Positions 47,501 to 55,193 of a stretch of DNA of 64,000 bases are shown in pieces. Source of the DNA: Nostocoides sp. HKS02 (GTDB lineage: Bacteria; Actinomycetota; Actinomycetes; Actinomycetales; Dermatophilaceae); assembly GCF_009707485.1 (NCBI RefSeq), contig NZ_CP046121.1:1984001-2048000 (forward strand), read 5' to 3'. The notes below the pieces were generated by a model, which saw only the letters and a program-made list of their open reading frames with translations, did not search any database and was not told where the DNA came from. Positions within the stretch are counted from its first letter, which is position 1. Every line of letters begins with the position of its first letter. The position numbers and the translations under genes were made by a program.

Positions 47501-47919
47501 CGCGAGTCGCCCTCGTAACCGAGGCGCAGCGCGTGCTCGCGCACCAGCCGGCCGGCATACGAGTGGTAGGTCGAGACGGTGACCGTGCCCCCGAGGGTCT
47601 CGGCGCCGCTGCCGTCGTCGCTCGCCGGGGTCCACAGTCCCTCGAGGCGAGCGTGCCGCAGCTGGGAGTTGATCCGGTGGGCCAGCTCGGTAGCCGCCTT
47701 GCGGGTGAAGGTCAGGCCCAGCACCTGGTCGGCGTCGACGAGGCCGTTGACGACGAGCCAGACCACCCGGCCGGCCATCGTCTCGGTCTTGCCGGAGCCG
47801 GCCCCGGCGACGACGAGCATCGGCTCGAGCGGCGCCTCGATGACGGCGGTCTGTTGCGGTGTCGGCGGCGGCTTGTCGAGCCGCTTGGCGATCTCGGCCG
47901 CGCCGAGCAGCTGGCTCAC
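44521..47919 (-). CDS. adnB: AdnB-type helicase-nuclease subunit
   Basis: 1,132 residues from GTG 47919. Superfamily 1 motifs: MLVVAGAGSGKTETM, LTFTRKAATELAHRI, LLDEFQDTSEAQLELL, GDPNQSIYGWRGAS, and later VLTVHAAKGLEWDVV. The C-terminus has a RecB-type nuclease motif FTIVDWKTGAKPTGE. With AdnA it forms the mycobacterial-type heterodimer that resects double-strand breaks. Its start overlaps the AdnA stop as GTGA, so the two are coupled. Confidence 0.9.
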   Translation of the reverse strand: MSQLLGAAEIAKRLDKPPPTPQQTAVIEAPLEPMLVVAGAGSGKTETMAGRVVWLVVNGLVDADQVLGLTFTRKAATELAHRINSQLRHARLEGLWTPASDDGSGAETLGGTVTVSTYHSYAGRLVREHALRLGYEGDSRLLSEAAAWQYASEVVDAYDGPMGEVTNKESTVKAAVVDFAGELAEHLRTPGEVTAYLDEVVARIDSLPAGTNRGGMPAGVKELRATLRAKAAVMPIVEEYLALKKRRDAMDFADQMALAARLARDFDDIGEIERARFKAVLLDEFQDTSEAQLELLRALFVAPGVPVPVTAVGDPNQSIYGWRGASATTLKNFPRLFPQDGVPAAESPLSTSWRNDRAILEVANAVAEPLRDDPRITVLELSPRADAGRGVVDVARVETIEDEAALVADWVAGHRKAGVARSFAVLCRKRSQFGPVIAALEHADLPYEVVGLGGLLITPEVQDVVALLHAVNDPTRGDQLMRLLTGPLCRLGPADLDGLAAWAREQQRLRLGLPAAPAEADLDDDGPGVDLGAEPGAVARPTDQAPDSAENASIVEAIDALPRPGWVSYDGKRIGPTARERLAELGATIRGLRGLTSLPLADLVGEAERALGLDIEVLTRPEYDSTESARAHLDAFADVAAGFSVSADRPTLGGFLAWLAAALKEERGLDKGYIETAADGSVQVLTVHAAKGLEWDVVAVPGLTEASFPAHAQSQSSHDGSDWVVRTPSDKAWTGGLSQAGIPFGLRGDREGLPVLDWQTAPDLKDLEDRVKAFRLDAGEYGVVEERRLAYVAFTRARKAMLLTAPIWADATTPRVTSRFLMQVVDPDAALPITVREWAPMPDPDPHGKALSPRAQDGEAHLWPGDPLRDRRAVVTEGAAAVRAALASYAAGSGAMEQPAFPVPGTALSQSDEIDLLLEERRRLAERGDVTVLMPRHLSASAVVSLAQDPVRFATALRRPMPEAPALAARRGTAFHAWVEQHFARAAMVDVLDLPGSADDDPADDAELPAMKQRFLASEWAHRTPAEIEIALETVIDGIAVRGRIDAVFARPPADGGGFTIVDWKTGAKPTGELARTRSLQLAAYRVAFARLRGLDPAMVDGAFYYAGTGETVRPELPDEQELADLLRSVPD

Positions 47920-50900
47920 AGGACGCGCCCCTCGGGCCAGGCCGGGCAGCAGGACCGCACCGGGCAGGTCGAGCACAGGTCGTTGACGGTGGCGGTGAAG
48001 GTGGCCCCCGCCATGCCCTCGGCCGTCCGCGCGACGAGCTCGGCCGCCCACGAGGGGTGCTCGGCCTCGGTGAGCGGGGGTTGTTCGTTGAGCGTGACGC
48101 CCTGGTTGGCGGCGGCTCCCAGCTGCAGCAGGGCGGCGCCACCGGACTCGGTGCCGAACTCGGCCAGGGCTCCGGCATCGACCCCCAGCTGGTAGACGCC
48201 GAGCTGCGGGTGCGTGGGCAGGTCGGCCTTGGTCACCCGGCCGCTGCCGGTCTTGTAGTCGACCACCCGCAGCCGGCCGTCGGGAAGTCGCTCGAGGCGG
48301 TCGATCGAGCCCTTGATCTCGGCCCGACCCAGGACGACCCGCAGGTCCACCTCGGCACCGAGCTTGACCCAGCCCCGGTCTCGCGCGAGGTCGAAGTAGG
48401 CGGCGAGTCGGCGGGTCATGTCGCGCGCCTCGGCGCGCTTGCGGTCGGAGATCCAGCCGTCACGCATGCCGAGCCGACCCCACCGCCGGTCCACCTCGGC
48501 CGCAAGGTCCGGCGCCGGGGCGTCGCCGAGGTCGTGCGCGATCTGGTGGACCAGCGTGCCGACGTCGGCCGCACCGATCGACGGGCCGTCGCCACCGACC
48601 GAGGTCAGCAGCCACTTGAGCCCGCACTTCTGGAAGTTGTCGACCCTGCTCGGGGAGACCCGCACCACGGCATCCCCCTCACGCAGCGGGCGGTCGTCGG
48701 TCAGCGTCCGCATCACCCACCACCGGTCGGGGTCGGCGCCGTCGACGCCAGCATCGGCGAGGCGGACCAAGGCGCGGACGGACTCGCGGCGGACCTTCGC
48801 AGAGGGGGACAGGAGCAGCCGGCGCTGCTGGGCGACGACCGCCGGCAGGGTGAGCGTCTCGGGCACCGTGTCGAAGCCCCGCGAGCCGTCGTCGGCGACG
48901 TTCGTGGGCTCGGGATCGAGGACATCGAGGTAGACGGACGGCTGCTCGTCGTCGCTGCGGACCGCCGTGACCATGACGTGCTCGCGAGCCCGGGTGAGAG
49001 CCACCAGGAAGGACCGGGTCTCGTCGTAACGCACCGCCGCCTGCGCCCCGCGGAAGTTGGTCGGCCGGCCGGACACTCGGTTGACCAGGGCCTCGGAGCC
49101 GAGCAGCGAGCCGCGCAGGCGCAGGTCTGGCCAGACGCCCTCCTGCACTCCGGCGACGGCCACCAGCCGCCACTCGCGGCCGGCGGCTGCCTGCGGGGTC
49201 AGCACGGTGACCGACTCGCCGACCGGTGACCGGGCGACCAGCGTGTCGCCCGGGATGTCCTGGCTCTCGATGTGGGTGAGGAACTCCTCGGGGCCGGCCT
49301 GCGGCAGCCGGTCGGCGAACTTGGCGGCGGCGTCGAACAGCCCGACCACGGCGTCGAGGTCGCGGTCGGCCCGGCTGGCGCCGTGCCCGCCGGCGAGCGC
49401 GATCCCCTGCCACTCCTTGGCCAGGCCGGTCGCCGACCACATCTGCCACAGCACCGACTCGGCAGTCACCCCGGGTGCCCAGCGGCCGCTGGGGCCGCCC
49501 TCACCGACCGCAGCGGCCCGCAGGCCCGCGGCCAGGATCGCCGCGACCCGTCGGGCCGGGCCCGCCTCGGGGCCGAGCTCGAGGAGCGTGGCCGGGCGGA
49601 CCAGCGCCTCGGCGAGCAGCTCGTCGCTCGTGCGACCGCCACCCGCGTCGAGCTCCTCGCGACGCAACGCCCGACGCAGCCGTCGCAGGGTGACGGCGTC
49701 GCACCCCCCGAGCGGCGAGGTGAGGGCGTCGACGGCGACCTGGGGGTCAAGCAGCTCGCGCTCGCCCTGGGCCAGCTCGAGGGTCATCCGCAGCAGCGCC
49801 AGCAGCGGGCGGACCGCCACCTCGTCACGCACCGGCAGGTCGGTCGCGTTGCCTGCCACCGGGACGCCGGCTGCCATGAGCACCCGCCGCAGTGTGGCGG
49901 TCCGACCCTGCCCGCGCACGATCACCGCCATGTCGGACCACGGCATACCGTCGCGCAGGTGGGCCGCCCGCAGCCGGGCAGCGATGGTCGACGCCTCCTG
50001 GCTGACGGCCCGCAGCAGCATCACCTCGACGGTGCCGCCGGGGCGACCGGGCTGGGCCTGACGCTGCGCACCACCGCCGAGCGCCGCGATCTTGGGCGTC
50101 AGCCGCGCGGTCGCCTCGACCACAGCGGCCGGGAGCCGGTATGCGGTCGGGAGCACGAGGGTGGGTCCGTCGCCGAGGGTGTGCCAGCCGTCGGCGAGGA
50201 AGCGGGGATCCGCCCCGCGGAAGGTCTGCACCGCCGCATCCGGGTCGCCGAGGAGCACCATGTCGATACCCGGCGCGACCACTCGGCGCAGCAGGCGCAC
50301 CCCAGCCGCCGTGAGCTCCTGGGCATCGTCGATGACGATGAGCCGCAGGCTGTCGTGCAGGCGGGCAAGGGCCTCGGGCTCCTCGTCGAGCAGGTCGGCC
50401 GCGGCGCCGAGGATCCAGGCCGGGTCGTAGGCGCCGGGCGCCGAGAGCGCCGTCACCTGGTCGTACTCGGCGAGCACGTCGGCCGCAGCCTCCCACTCCG
50501 GGCGGCCGTACTGGGCGCCGAGCCGGCGCAGGTCGTCGGGCTCCAGATCGTGCTCGACGGCGCGCATCAGCAGGTCGCGCAGCTCGCCGCGGAAGCCCCG
50601 GGTGCCGAGCGCCAGCCGCACGCGCTCGGGCCAGACAGGGCCCGTGCCGAGCTCGGCATGGCCCGCGAGCAGCTCGCGCAGGATGACGTCCTGCTCGGGC
50701 CCGCTGAGCAACCGCGGCGTCGGGTCGCCGCGCAGGGCGGCGGCCTGGCGCAGGATGCCGAACCCGAAGGCCTGGTGGGTGCGGGCCAGCGGCTCGGTGG
50801 AGGTGCGGCCGAGGCGGGCCGTCACGCGCTCGCGCAGCGACCCCGCGGCCGTGCGCGAGGACGTGAGCACGAGGCACTGGTCGGGTCTGGCCGCGCCCGA

Positions 50901-51095
50901 CTCGACCCGGGCGACGACCAGCTCGATGGCCGTGGTCGTCTTGCCCGTGCCCGGGCCCCCGAGGACCCGCAGGACGCCGCCGCGGTGGGCGAGCGCGGCC
51001 TGCTGGACCTCGTCGAGCGGCGGCACGTCGGCCACCACGCTCGGGGCACGGCGGAGGATCAGCACGGGGCCGATTCCATCACCACGGACCGACAT
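47916..51095 (-). CDS. adnA: AdnA-type helicase-nuclease subunit
   Basis: 1,059 residues from ATG 51095. Walker A is VLGGPGTGKTTTAIEL and motif II reads VIDDAQELTAAG (DDAQ rather than DExQ), as typical of the AdnA partner. The C-terminal nuclease domain has LRVVDYKTGSG and cysteines in KCGLKW and CSTCPVRSCCPAW for an iron-sulfur cluster. AdnA contributes a second nuclease. The pair replaces RecBCD/AddAB in actinobacteria. It lies in a region dense in the 8-mer CGGCATAC. Confidence 0.9.
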   Translation of the reverse strand: MSVRGDGIGPVLILRRAPSVVADVPPLDEVQQAALAHRGGVLRVLGGPGTGKTTTAIELVVARVESGAARPDQCLVLTSSRTAAGSLRERVTARLGRTSTEPLARTHQAFGFGILRQAAALRGDPTPRLLSGPEQDVILRELLAGHAELGTGPVWPERVRLALGTRGFRGELRDLLMRAVEHDLEPDDLRRLGAQYGRPEWEAAADVLAEYDQVTALSAPGAYDPAWILGAAADLLDEEPEALARLHDSLRLIVIDDAQELTAAGVRLLRRVVAPGIDMVLLGDPDAAVQTFRGADPRFLADGWHTLGDGPTLVLPTAYRLPAAVVEATARLTPKIAALGGGAQRQAQPGRPGGTVEVMLLRAVSQEASTIAARLRAAHLRDGMPWSDMAVIVRGQGRTATLRRVLMAAGVPVAGNATDLPVRDEVAVRPLLALLRMTLELAQGERELLDPQVAVDALTSPLGGCDAVTLRRLRRALRREELDAGGGRTSDELLAEALVRPATLLELGPEAGPARRVAAILAAGLRAAAVGEGGPSGRWAPGVTAESVLWQMWSATGLAKEWQGIALAGGHGASRADRDLDAVVGLFDAAAKFADRLPQAGPEEFLTHIESQDIPGDTLVARSPVGESVTVLTPQAAAGREWRLVAVAGVQEGVWPDLRLRGSLLGSEALVNRVSGRPTNFRGAQAAVRYDETRSFLVALTRAREHVMVTAVRSDDEQPSVYLDVLDPEPTNVADDGSRGFDTVPETLTLPAVVAQQRRLLLSPSAKVRRESVRALVRLADAGVDGADPDRWWVMRTLTDDRPLREGDAVVRVSPSRVDNFQKCGLKWLLTSVGGDGPSIGAADVGTLVHQIAHDLGDAPAPDLAAEVDRRWGRLGMRDGWISDRKRAEARDMTRRLAAYFDLARDRGWVKLGAEVDLRVVLGRAEIKGSIDRLERLPDGRLRVVDYKTGSGRVTKADLPTHPQLGVYQLGVDAGALAEFGTESGGAALLQLGAAANQGVTLNEQPPLTEAEHPSWAAELVARTAEGMAGATFTATVNDLCSTCPVRSCCPAWPEGRVL

Positions 51096-51153
51096 CGGCA
51101 CGGCCGACCTGCCGGGCAGGCGACGCCGGCGCCACCGATGGCTGCCGCGCGCA

Positions 51154-51501
51154 TCAGCTCCCCGGCCGCGCCGCGCCGGACCAGCGGGCGCGCGCGAGGT
51201 CGACCCGGCGGCCGTCGACCTGCCCGCGGACCAGCGGCGTACCCTCCTCGCGGTAGTGCGCCAACGCCTCGTCCTCGAGTCCCTGCGGGAAGTGGCCCCC
51301 CGCCCGGAGGACCCGCCACCACGGCACGTCGGAGCCGTACCGCGCCATGACCGTGCCGACCCCGCGGGGGCCGCCACGCCCGAGGAGCTCGGCGATGTCG
51401 CCGTACGTCATGACCATCCCCTCGGGGATCTGGTCGACGACCTCCAGCACGTCGTCGGCGAAGTCGCTCGGCAGCCCGAAGTCCCGCCCGTCGCTCACCA
51501 T
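51154..51501 (-). CDS. Alkyltransferase-like (ATL) MGMT-family protein
   Basis: 115 residues with the MGMT DNA-binding fold (VVDQIPEGMVMTYGDIAELLGR, GGPRGVGTVMARY). The active-site PCHRV is replaced by VPWWRVLR, so it cannot accept alkyl groups. ATL proteins bind O6-alkylguanine and flag it for nucleotide excision repair. It lies between adnA and moeZ in the same direction. Confidence 0.9.
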   Translation of the reverse strand: MVSDGRDFGLPSDFADDVLEVVDQIPEGMVMTYGDIAELLGRGGPRGVGTVMARYGSDVPWWRVLRAGGHFPQGLEDEALAHYREEGTPLVRGQVDGRRVDLARARWSGAARPGS

Positions 51502-51507
51502 GGGCCC

Positions 51508-52731
51508 TCAGTAGGTCGGGAGGCTGGGGTCGACGTCGCGCACCCACGCCAGCACGCCGCCGGCGAGGTTGGAGACGTCCTGGCGCCCGGTCGCGGCCAG
51601 CAGTCCCGCGGCCTCGGCCGACCGAACCCCGGACTTGCAGTGCAGGACGACAGGTATGCCGCGCGGCAGCGCGGCTGCGGCTGCCCCCGACCGGAACTCC
51701 TCGAGGTGGATGGCGCGCGCCCCCGGAATCGAGACGACCTCGCGCTCCCCCGGCTCGCGTACGTCGACCAGCTCGAACTCGGCCTCTCCCCGGTCGCGGG
51801 CCGCCAGCATCGACGCGAGTTCGACCGCCGTCACCTCGGCGAAGCCGGTGCCGCCGGTGACGTCGACGCCACCGGCGGTGGCGGACGCAGCGTCGGAGGC
51901 ACCCGGCATACCGCAGAACTCGTCGTAGTCGACCAAGGTCGTGACCGTCGGCGACTCACCGCACACCCGGCAGGCCGGGTCGGCCCGCACGGTCAGCGAG
52001 TCCCACGTCTGTCGCAGCGAGTCGTGCACGAGCAGGCGCCCGACCAGCGGGTCACCCTGGCCGGTGATGAGCTTGATGGCCTCGGCCACCTGCACCGAGC
52101 CGATGGCGGCGCAGAGCACCCCGAGGACGCCGCCGGTGGCGCAGGAGGGGACGGCGTCGGGCGGCGGTGGGTCCGGGAACACGCAGCGGTAGCAGGGCCC
52201 CACCCCCGCGAACCACACCGACACCTGCCCGTCGAACCGGTAGATCGACCCCCAGACGTGCGGCAGCCCGAGCAGGACGCACGCGTCGTTGACGAGGTAG
52301 CGGGTGGCGAAGTTGTCGGCGCCGTCGAGGACCACGTCGTAGTCGGCGAGGATCTCCAGCGCGTTGGCCGACGTGAGTCGCACGTCGTGGCGCACGACGG
52401 TCACGAGCGGGTTGATGCCGGCCACCGTCTCGGCCGCGGACTCGGTCTTGAGCCGCCCCACGTCGGCCACCCCGTGCACCACCTGGCGCTGCAGGTTGGA
52501 CGCGTCCACCACGTCGTCGTCGACGACGCCGATCGTGCCCACCCCGGCAGCGGCGAGGTACAGCAGGGCCGGTGAGCCCAACCCGCCAGCGCCGACCACC
52601 AGCACCCGCGCGTTGACCAGCCGACGCTGGCCCTCGAGACCGATCTGGGGCAGCAGGATGTGGCGGGCGTAGCGCGCCTTCTGCGGCGCCGTGAGCGCAG
52701 GCCCGGGGGCGACAAGCGGCGGGATGGCCAT
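51508..52731 (-). CDS. moeZ: Adenylyltransferase/sulfurtransferase MoeZ
   Basis: 407 residues from ATG 52731. The ThiF/MoeB domain has VLVVGAGGLGSPALLYLAAA, a DGADNFATRYLVND catalytic region and zinc Cys pairs (CYRC, CRVC). The C-terminal rhodanese domain has the active Cys in HCKSGVRSAE. It activates small sulfur carriers and passes sulfur to MoaD, CysO and ThiS. ATG 52731 is preferred over the GTG at 52749, because the latter lies in an operator-like palindrome. It diverges from the TetR gene. Confidence 0.93.
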   Translation of the reverse strand: MAIPPLVAPGPALTAPQKARYARHILLPQIGLEGQRRLVNARVLVVGAGGLGSPALLYLAAAGVGTIGVVDDDVVDASNLQRQVVHGVADVGRLKTESAAETVAGINPLVTVVRHDVRLTSANALEILADYDVVLDGADNFATRYLVNDACVLLGLPHVWGSIYRFDGQVSVWFAGVGPCYRCVFPDPPPPDAVPSCATGGVLGVLCAAIGSVQVAEAIKLITGQGDPLVGRLLVHDSLRQTWDSLTVRADPACRVCGESPTVTTLVDYDEFCGMPGASDAASATAGGVDVTGGTGFAEVTAVELASMLAARDRGEAEFELVDVREPGEREVVSIPGARAIHLEEFRSGAAAAALPRGIPVVLHCKSGVRSAEAAGLLAATGRQDVSNLAGGVLAWVRDVDPSLPTY

Positions 52732-52749
52732 GTGAGTCACGTTACTCAC
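52732..52749. promoter_or_regulatory. Palindrome in the moeZ/TetR divergent gap
   Basis: GTGAGTCACGTTACTCAC is symmetric at 16 of 18 positions around ACGT. It lies directly at the moeZ start and 68 bases before the TetR gene, the size and place expected for a TetR operator. It may control both genes. Confidence 0.65.
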
Positions 52750-52817
52750 CCGTACGATGGCAACGACACCGCAGTCAGGCCGACCACCGAACGCCGACGA
52801 ACGAACTGAGAGGCCCC

Positions 52818-53480
52818 ATGGCGCTCCGCACCGCAGACCCGCGCACCGACGCCAAGCAGCCCGGGCAGCGCATGCCGCGCTCCGCCCGCCGCGCCCAGCT
52901 CCTGGAGGCGGCGCAGGCGGCGTTCGTCGAGTCCGGCTACCACGCGGCCGCGATGGACGACATCGCCGAGCGCGCGGGGGTGTCCAAACCCGTGCTGTAC
53001 CAGCACTTCCCCGGCAAGCTCGAGCTCTACCTCGCGCTGCTCGACAAGCACAGCGAGGGGCTCGAGAAGCTCGTCCGCGAGGCCCTCGAGTCGACCCACG
53101 ACAACAAGGAGCGGGTGTACGCCGCGATCAACGCGTACTTCGACTTCGTCTCGCGGGACGGTGCGGCGTTCCGGCTGATCTTCGAGTCCGACCTCACCAA
53201 CGAGTCCGCAGTCCGCAACCGGCTCGACGCCGTTGGCCTGGTCTGTGCCGAGGCGGTCGCCGAGGTCATCGCCGAGGACACCGGGCTCACCGACGAGGAC
53301 GCCTCCCTGCTCGGCATGGCCCTGACCGGGCTCGCGCAGGTCAGCGCCCGGCACTGGCTCGCCCAGGGCTCCGAGGTCCCCAAGGACGAGGCGGCCCGGC
53401 TCGTCGGCGCGCTGGCGTGGCGTGGGCTGGGCTCGTTCCCCAAGGTGGGCGGGGAAGGTTCCCAGGACCCCGCTCGTTAG
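52818..53480 (+). CDS. TetR family transcriptional regulator
   Basis: 220 residues. The N-terminal HTH is canonical: RRAQLLEAAQAAFVESGYHA, AAMDDIAERAGVSKPVLYQH, FPGKLELYLALLD. The C-terminal ligand domain is helical, with AAFRLIFESDLTNESAVRNR. It resembles the TetR gene at the same place in mycobacteria (next to a DUF3107 gene). A palindrome 68 bases upstream is a candidate operator. Ligand unknown. Confidence 0.93.
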   Translation: MALRTADPRTDAKQPGQRMPRSARRAQLLEAAQAAFVESGYHAAAMDDIAERAGVSKPVLYQHFPGKLELYLALLDKHSEGLEKLVREALESTHDNKERVYAAINAYFDFVSRDGAAFRLIFESDLTNESAVRNRLDAVGLVCAEAVAEVIAEDTGLTDEDASLLGMALTGLAQVSARHWLAQGSEVPKDEAARLVGALAWRGLGSFPKVGGEGSQDPAR

Positions 53481-53544
53481 CCTTCAGCGAGACACCCGCG
53501 CGCGCCCGTATGCCGCGCGGCCACCCGAACAGAGAGGTACCACC

Positions 53545-53769
53545 GTGGAGGTCAAGATCGGCGTGCAGAACGTCGCTCGCGAGATCACGTTCGAGACCGA
53601 CGCGAGCGCCGACGAGGTCGTCAAGGCCGTCAGCGCCGCCGTCGAGAACGGCACCGCGCTCACGCTGACCGGCGAGAAGGGCCGCCAGCTCCTCGTCCCG
53701 GCCGGCGTCCTCGGCTACGTCCAGCTCGGTGAGACCGAGAAGCGCGGCGTCGGGTTCGGCAACATCTGA
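53545..53769 (+). CDS. DUF3107 protein
   Basis: 74 residues from GTG 53545 with AGAGAGG upstream. EVKIGVQNVAREITFETDAS and the C-terminal LLVPAGVLGYVQLGE define the actinobacterial DUF3107 family (a small alpha/beta protein, role unknown). It follows the TetR gene with 64 bases between, as in mycobacteria. A CGGCATAC copy (as GTATGCCG at 53508) lies in that gap. Confidence 0.93.
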   Translation: MEVKIGVQNVAREITFETDASADEVVKAVSAAVENGTALTLTGEKGRQLLVPAGVLGYVQLGETEKRGVGFGNI

Positions 53770-53980
53770 GGACGCTGTCCAGCCCTTCTCAACCCGGCTG
53801 ACCTGCGCGTTTGTTGCCGGGTGGGTGTCGAGGCCGGCGCCCGGGTTGTTGTCACACCGTGACCATCCTGAGTGGCGGCTGAGCGTGCACTGAGGAACAA
53901 AAGCGTGTTGAGTGAGGTCGTCCGGGCCGGTCAACGGCCCCTCACCCGAGCGCGGCTCCCGCGCGGAAGGAGTGCACAAG

Positions 53981-54256
53981 ATGATCGGAACGATTATCGG
54001 CGCCATCATCGGTGGCCTCATCATCGGAGCGCTGGCCCGGCTCGTGCTGCCAGGCAAGCAGAACATCTCCGTGTTGATGACCATCGTCCTCGGGGTGCTG
54101 GGCTCGCTCATCGCCTCGTGGCTGGTCTACCAGCTCGGTTACAACAACTCCAACGGCGGTTTCAAGATCATCCCGTTCCTCGTCGGGATCGTCGTCGCGG
54201 CGATTCTCATCGTCATCTACGGCAACGTCGCGGGAAAGCGGAACACCAGCGCCTGA
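53981..54256 (+). CDS. GlsB/YeaQ/YmgE family stress membrane protein
   Basis: 91 residues with three membrane helices rich in Gly and Ile (IIGAIIGGLIIGALARLVLP; LMTIVLGVLGSLIASWLVY; IIPFLVGIVVAAILIVIYG). This is the transglycosylase-associated (GlsB) family. Start ATG 53981 has GGAAGGAG 8 bases upstream. A terminator follows. It is associated with stress in other bacteria; function not defined. Confidence 0.92.
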   Translation: MIGTIIGAIIGGLIIGALARLVLPGKQNISVLMTIVLGVLGSLIASWLVYQLGYNNSNGGFKIIPFLVGIVVAAILIVIYGNVAGKRNTSA

Positions 54257-54266
54257 CCTCACGACG

Positions 54267-54293
54267 AAGGGCCCCGTCGCAGACGGGGCCCTT
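54267..54293. terminator. Bidirectional terminator
   Basis: A 12-bp perfect stem (54267-54278 with 54282-54293) with a 3-base loop and an A/T pair tail sits between two converging genes, GlsB and the ferritin-like protein. Confidence 0.85.
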
Positions 54294-54301
54294 TCGCGTG
54301 C

Positions 54302-54994
54302 TCAGGCAGCCAGGCCGAGGCGCCCCATCCGACGGGTGTGCTCGTCGGTGAGCCGGGCGAACATCCGGCCCAGCTCGGCCAGGTCGGCGCTGGGGCGGTC
54401 GGAGCTCCCGACCCCGCCCACGAGCAGCGAGGCCAGGGCGTCCCGCTCGACGGCCACCTGCTGGGCCTGTGAGAGCGCCTCCCCCACCAGGCGCCGCCCC
54501 CACAGGGCGAGCCGGCCGGCGATCCGGGGGTCCTCCTCGATCGCCTCACGGACCACCTTGACGACGAATTCGGCCTGGCCGACGTCCTCCATCGCCGAGT
54601 GCACGAGGGCCTGGGTCGAGGGGTCCACGTAGGCCGCGATCTCGCGGTAGAAGTCGGTTGCGATCCCGTCCCCGACGTACGCCTTGACCAGGCCCTCGAG
54701 CCACGTGCTGGGCCTGGTGCGCTCGTGGAACGCATCGATCGGGGCGATGAACGGCGCCATCGCGGCCTCGGCGTCGATGCCCATCGCGTCCAGCCGCGCC
54801 ACGAGGATCTCGTAGTGCCGGAACTCGGCCACGGCCAATCCGGCCACCGATGCCTTGAGCGGCTGGGACGGCGAGAGCTCGGAGTCCCCTGCGAGCCGGG
54901 TGAACGCGGTGAGCTCTCCGTAGGCCAGCACCCCGAGCAGGTCGGCCACGGCGTCTCGGTACTGCGGGTCGGCGAGCCAGTCGTCCTGGGTCAT
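54302..54994 (-). CDS. Ferritin-like fold protein
   Basis: 230 residues. Helices with Glu and His suited to a di-iron centre: VLAYGELTAFTRLAGD, AVAEFRHYEILVARLDAMG and MEDVGQAEFVVKVVREAI. It belongs to an actinobacterial ferritin-like group also found beside the DEAD-box helicase in mycobacteria. An RNA-modifying hydroxylase (MiaE-like) role is possible but not shown. Start ATG 54994 is chosen; an ATG three codons before is equally open. Confidence 0.82.
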   Translation of the reverse strand: MTQDDWLADPQYRDAVADLLGVLAYGELTAFTRLAGDSELSPSQPLKASVAGLAVAEFRHYEILVARLDAMGIDAEAAMAPFIAPIDAFHERTRPSTWLEGLVKAYVGDGIATDFYREIAAYVDPSTQALVHSAMEDVGQAEFVVKVVREAIEEDPRIAGRLALWGRRLVGEALSQAQQVAVERDALASLLVGGVGSSDRPSADLAELGRMFARLTDEHTRRMGRLGLAA

Positions 54995-55193
54995 GGCGCC
55001 CACCCTATAAGCGCCTCGAGCGCCGCAATGCCGGGCTCGCAGCCCCGTCCCGCTAGACTGGGGTGGTCAAAGGTGCCCGGTCGGCACGAACCAGCTGCGG
55101 ATCTGCTCCGCGCCCCTTTCCTGAAAACCTCCGATCGGCCCGCTGCGCGATGGCCTCCCGCCCACCGGGAAGGCCCCCGATCGAGAGAACTTC

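Noticed and set aside
52732..52749. GTG 52749 as the moeZ start
   Set aside because: It lies inside the operator-like palindrome and adds residues not typical of MoeZ; ATG 52731 is preferred.
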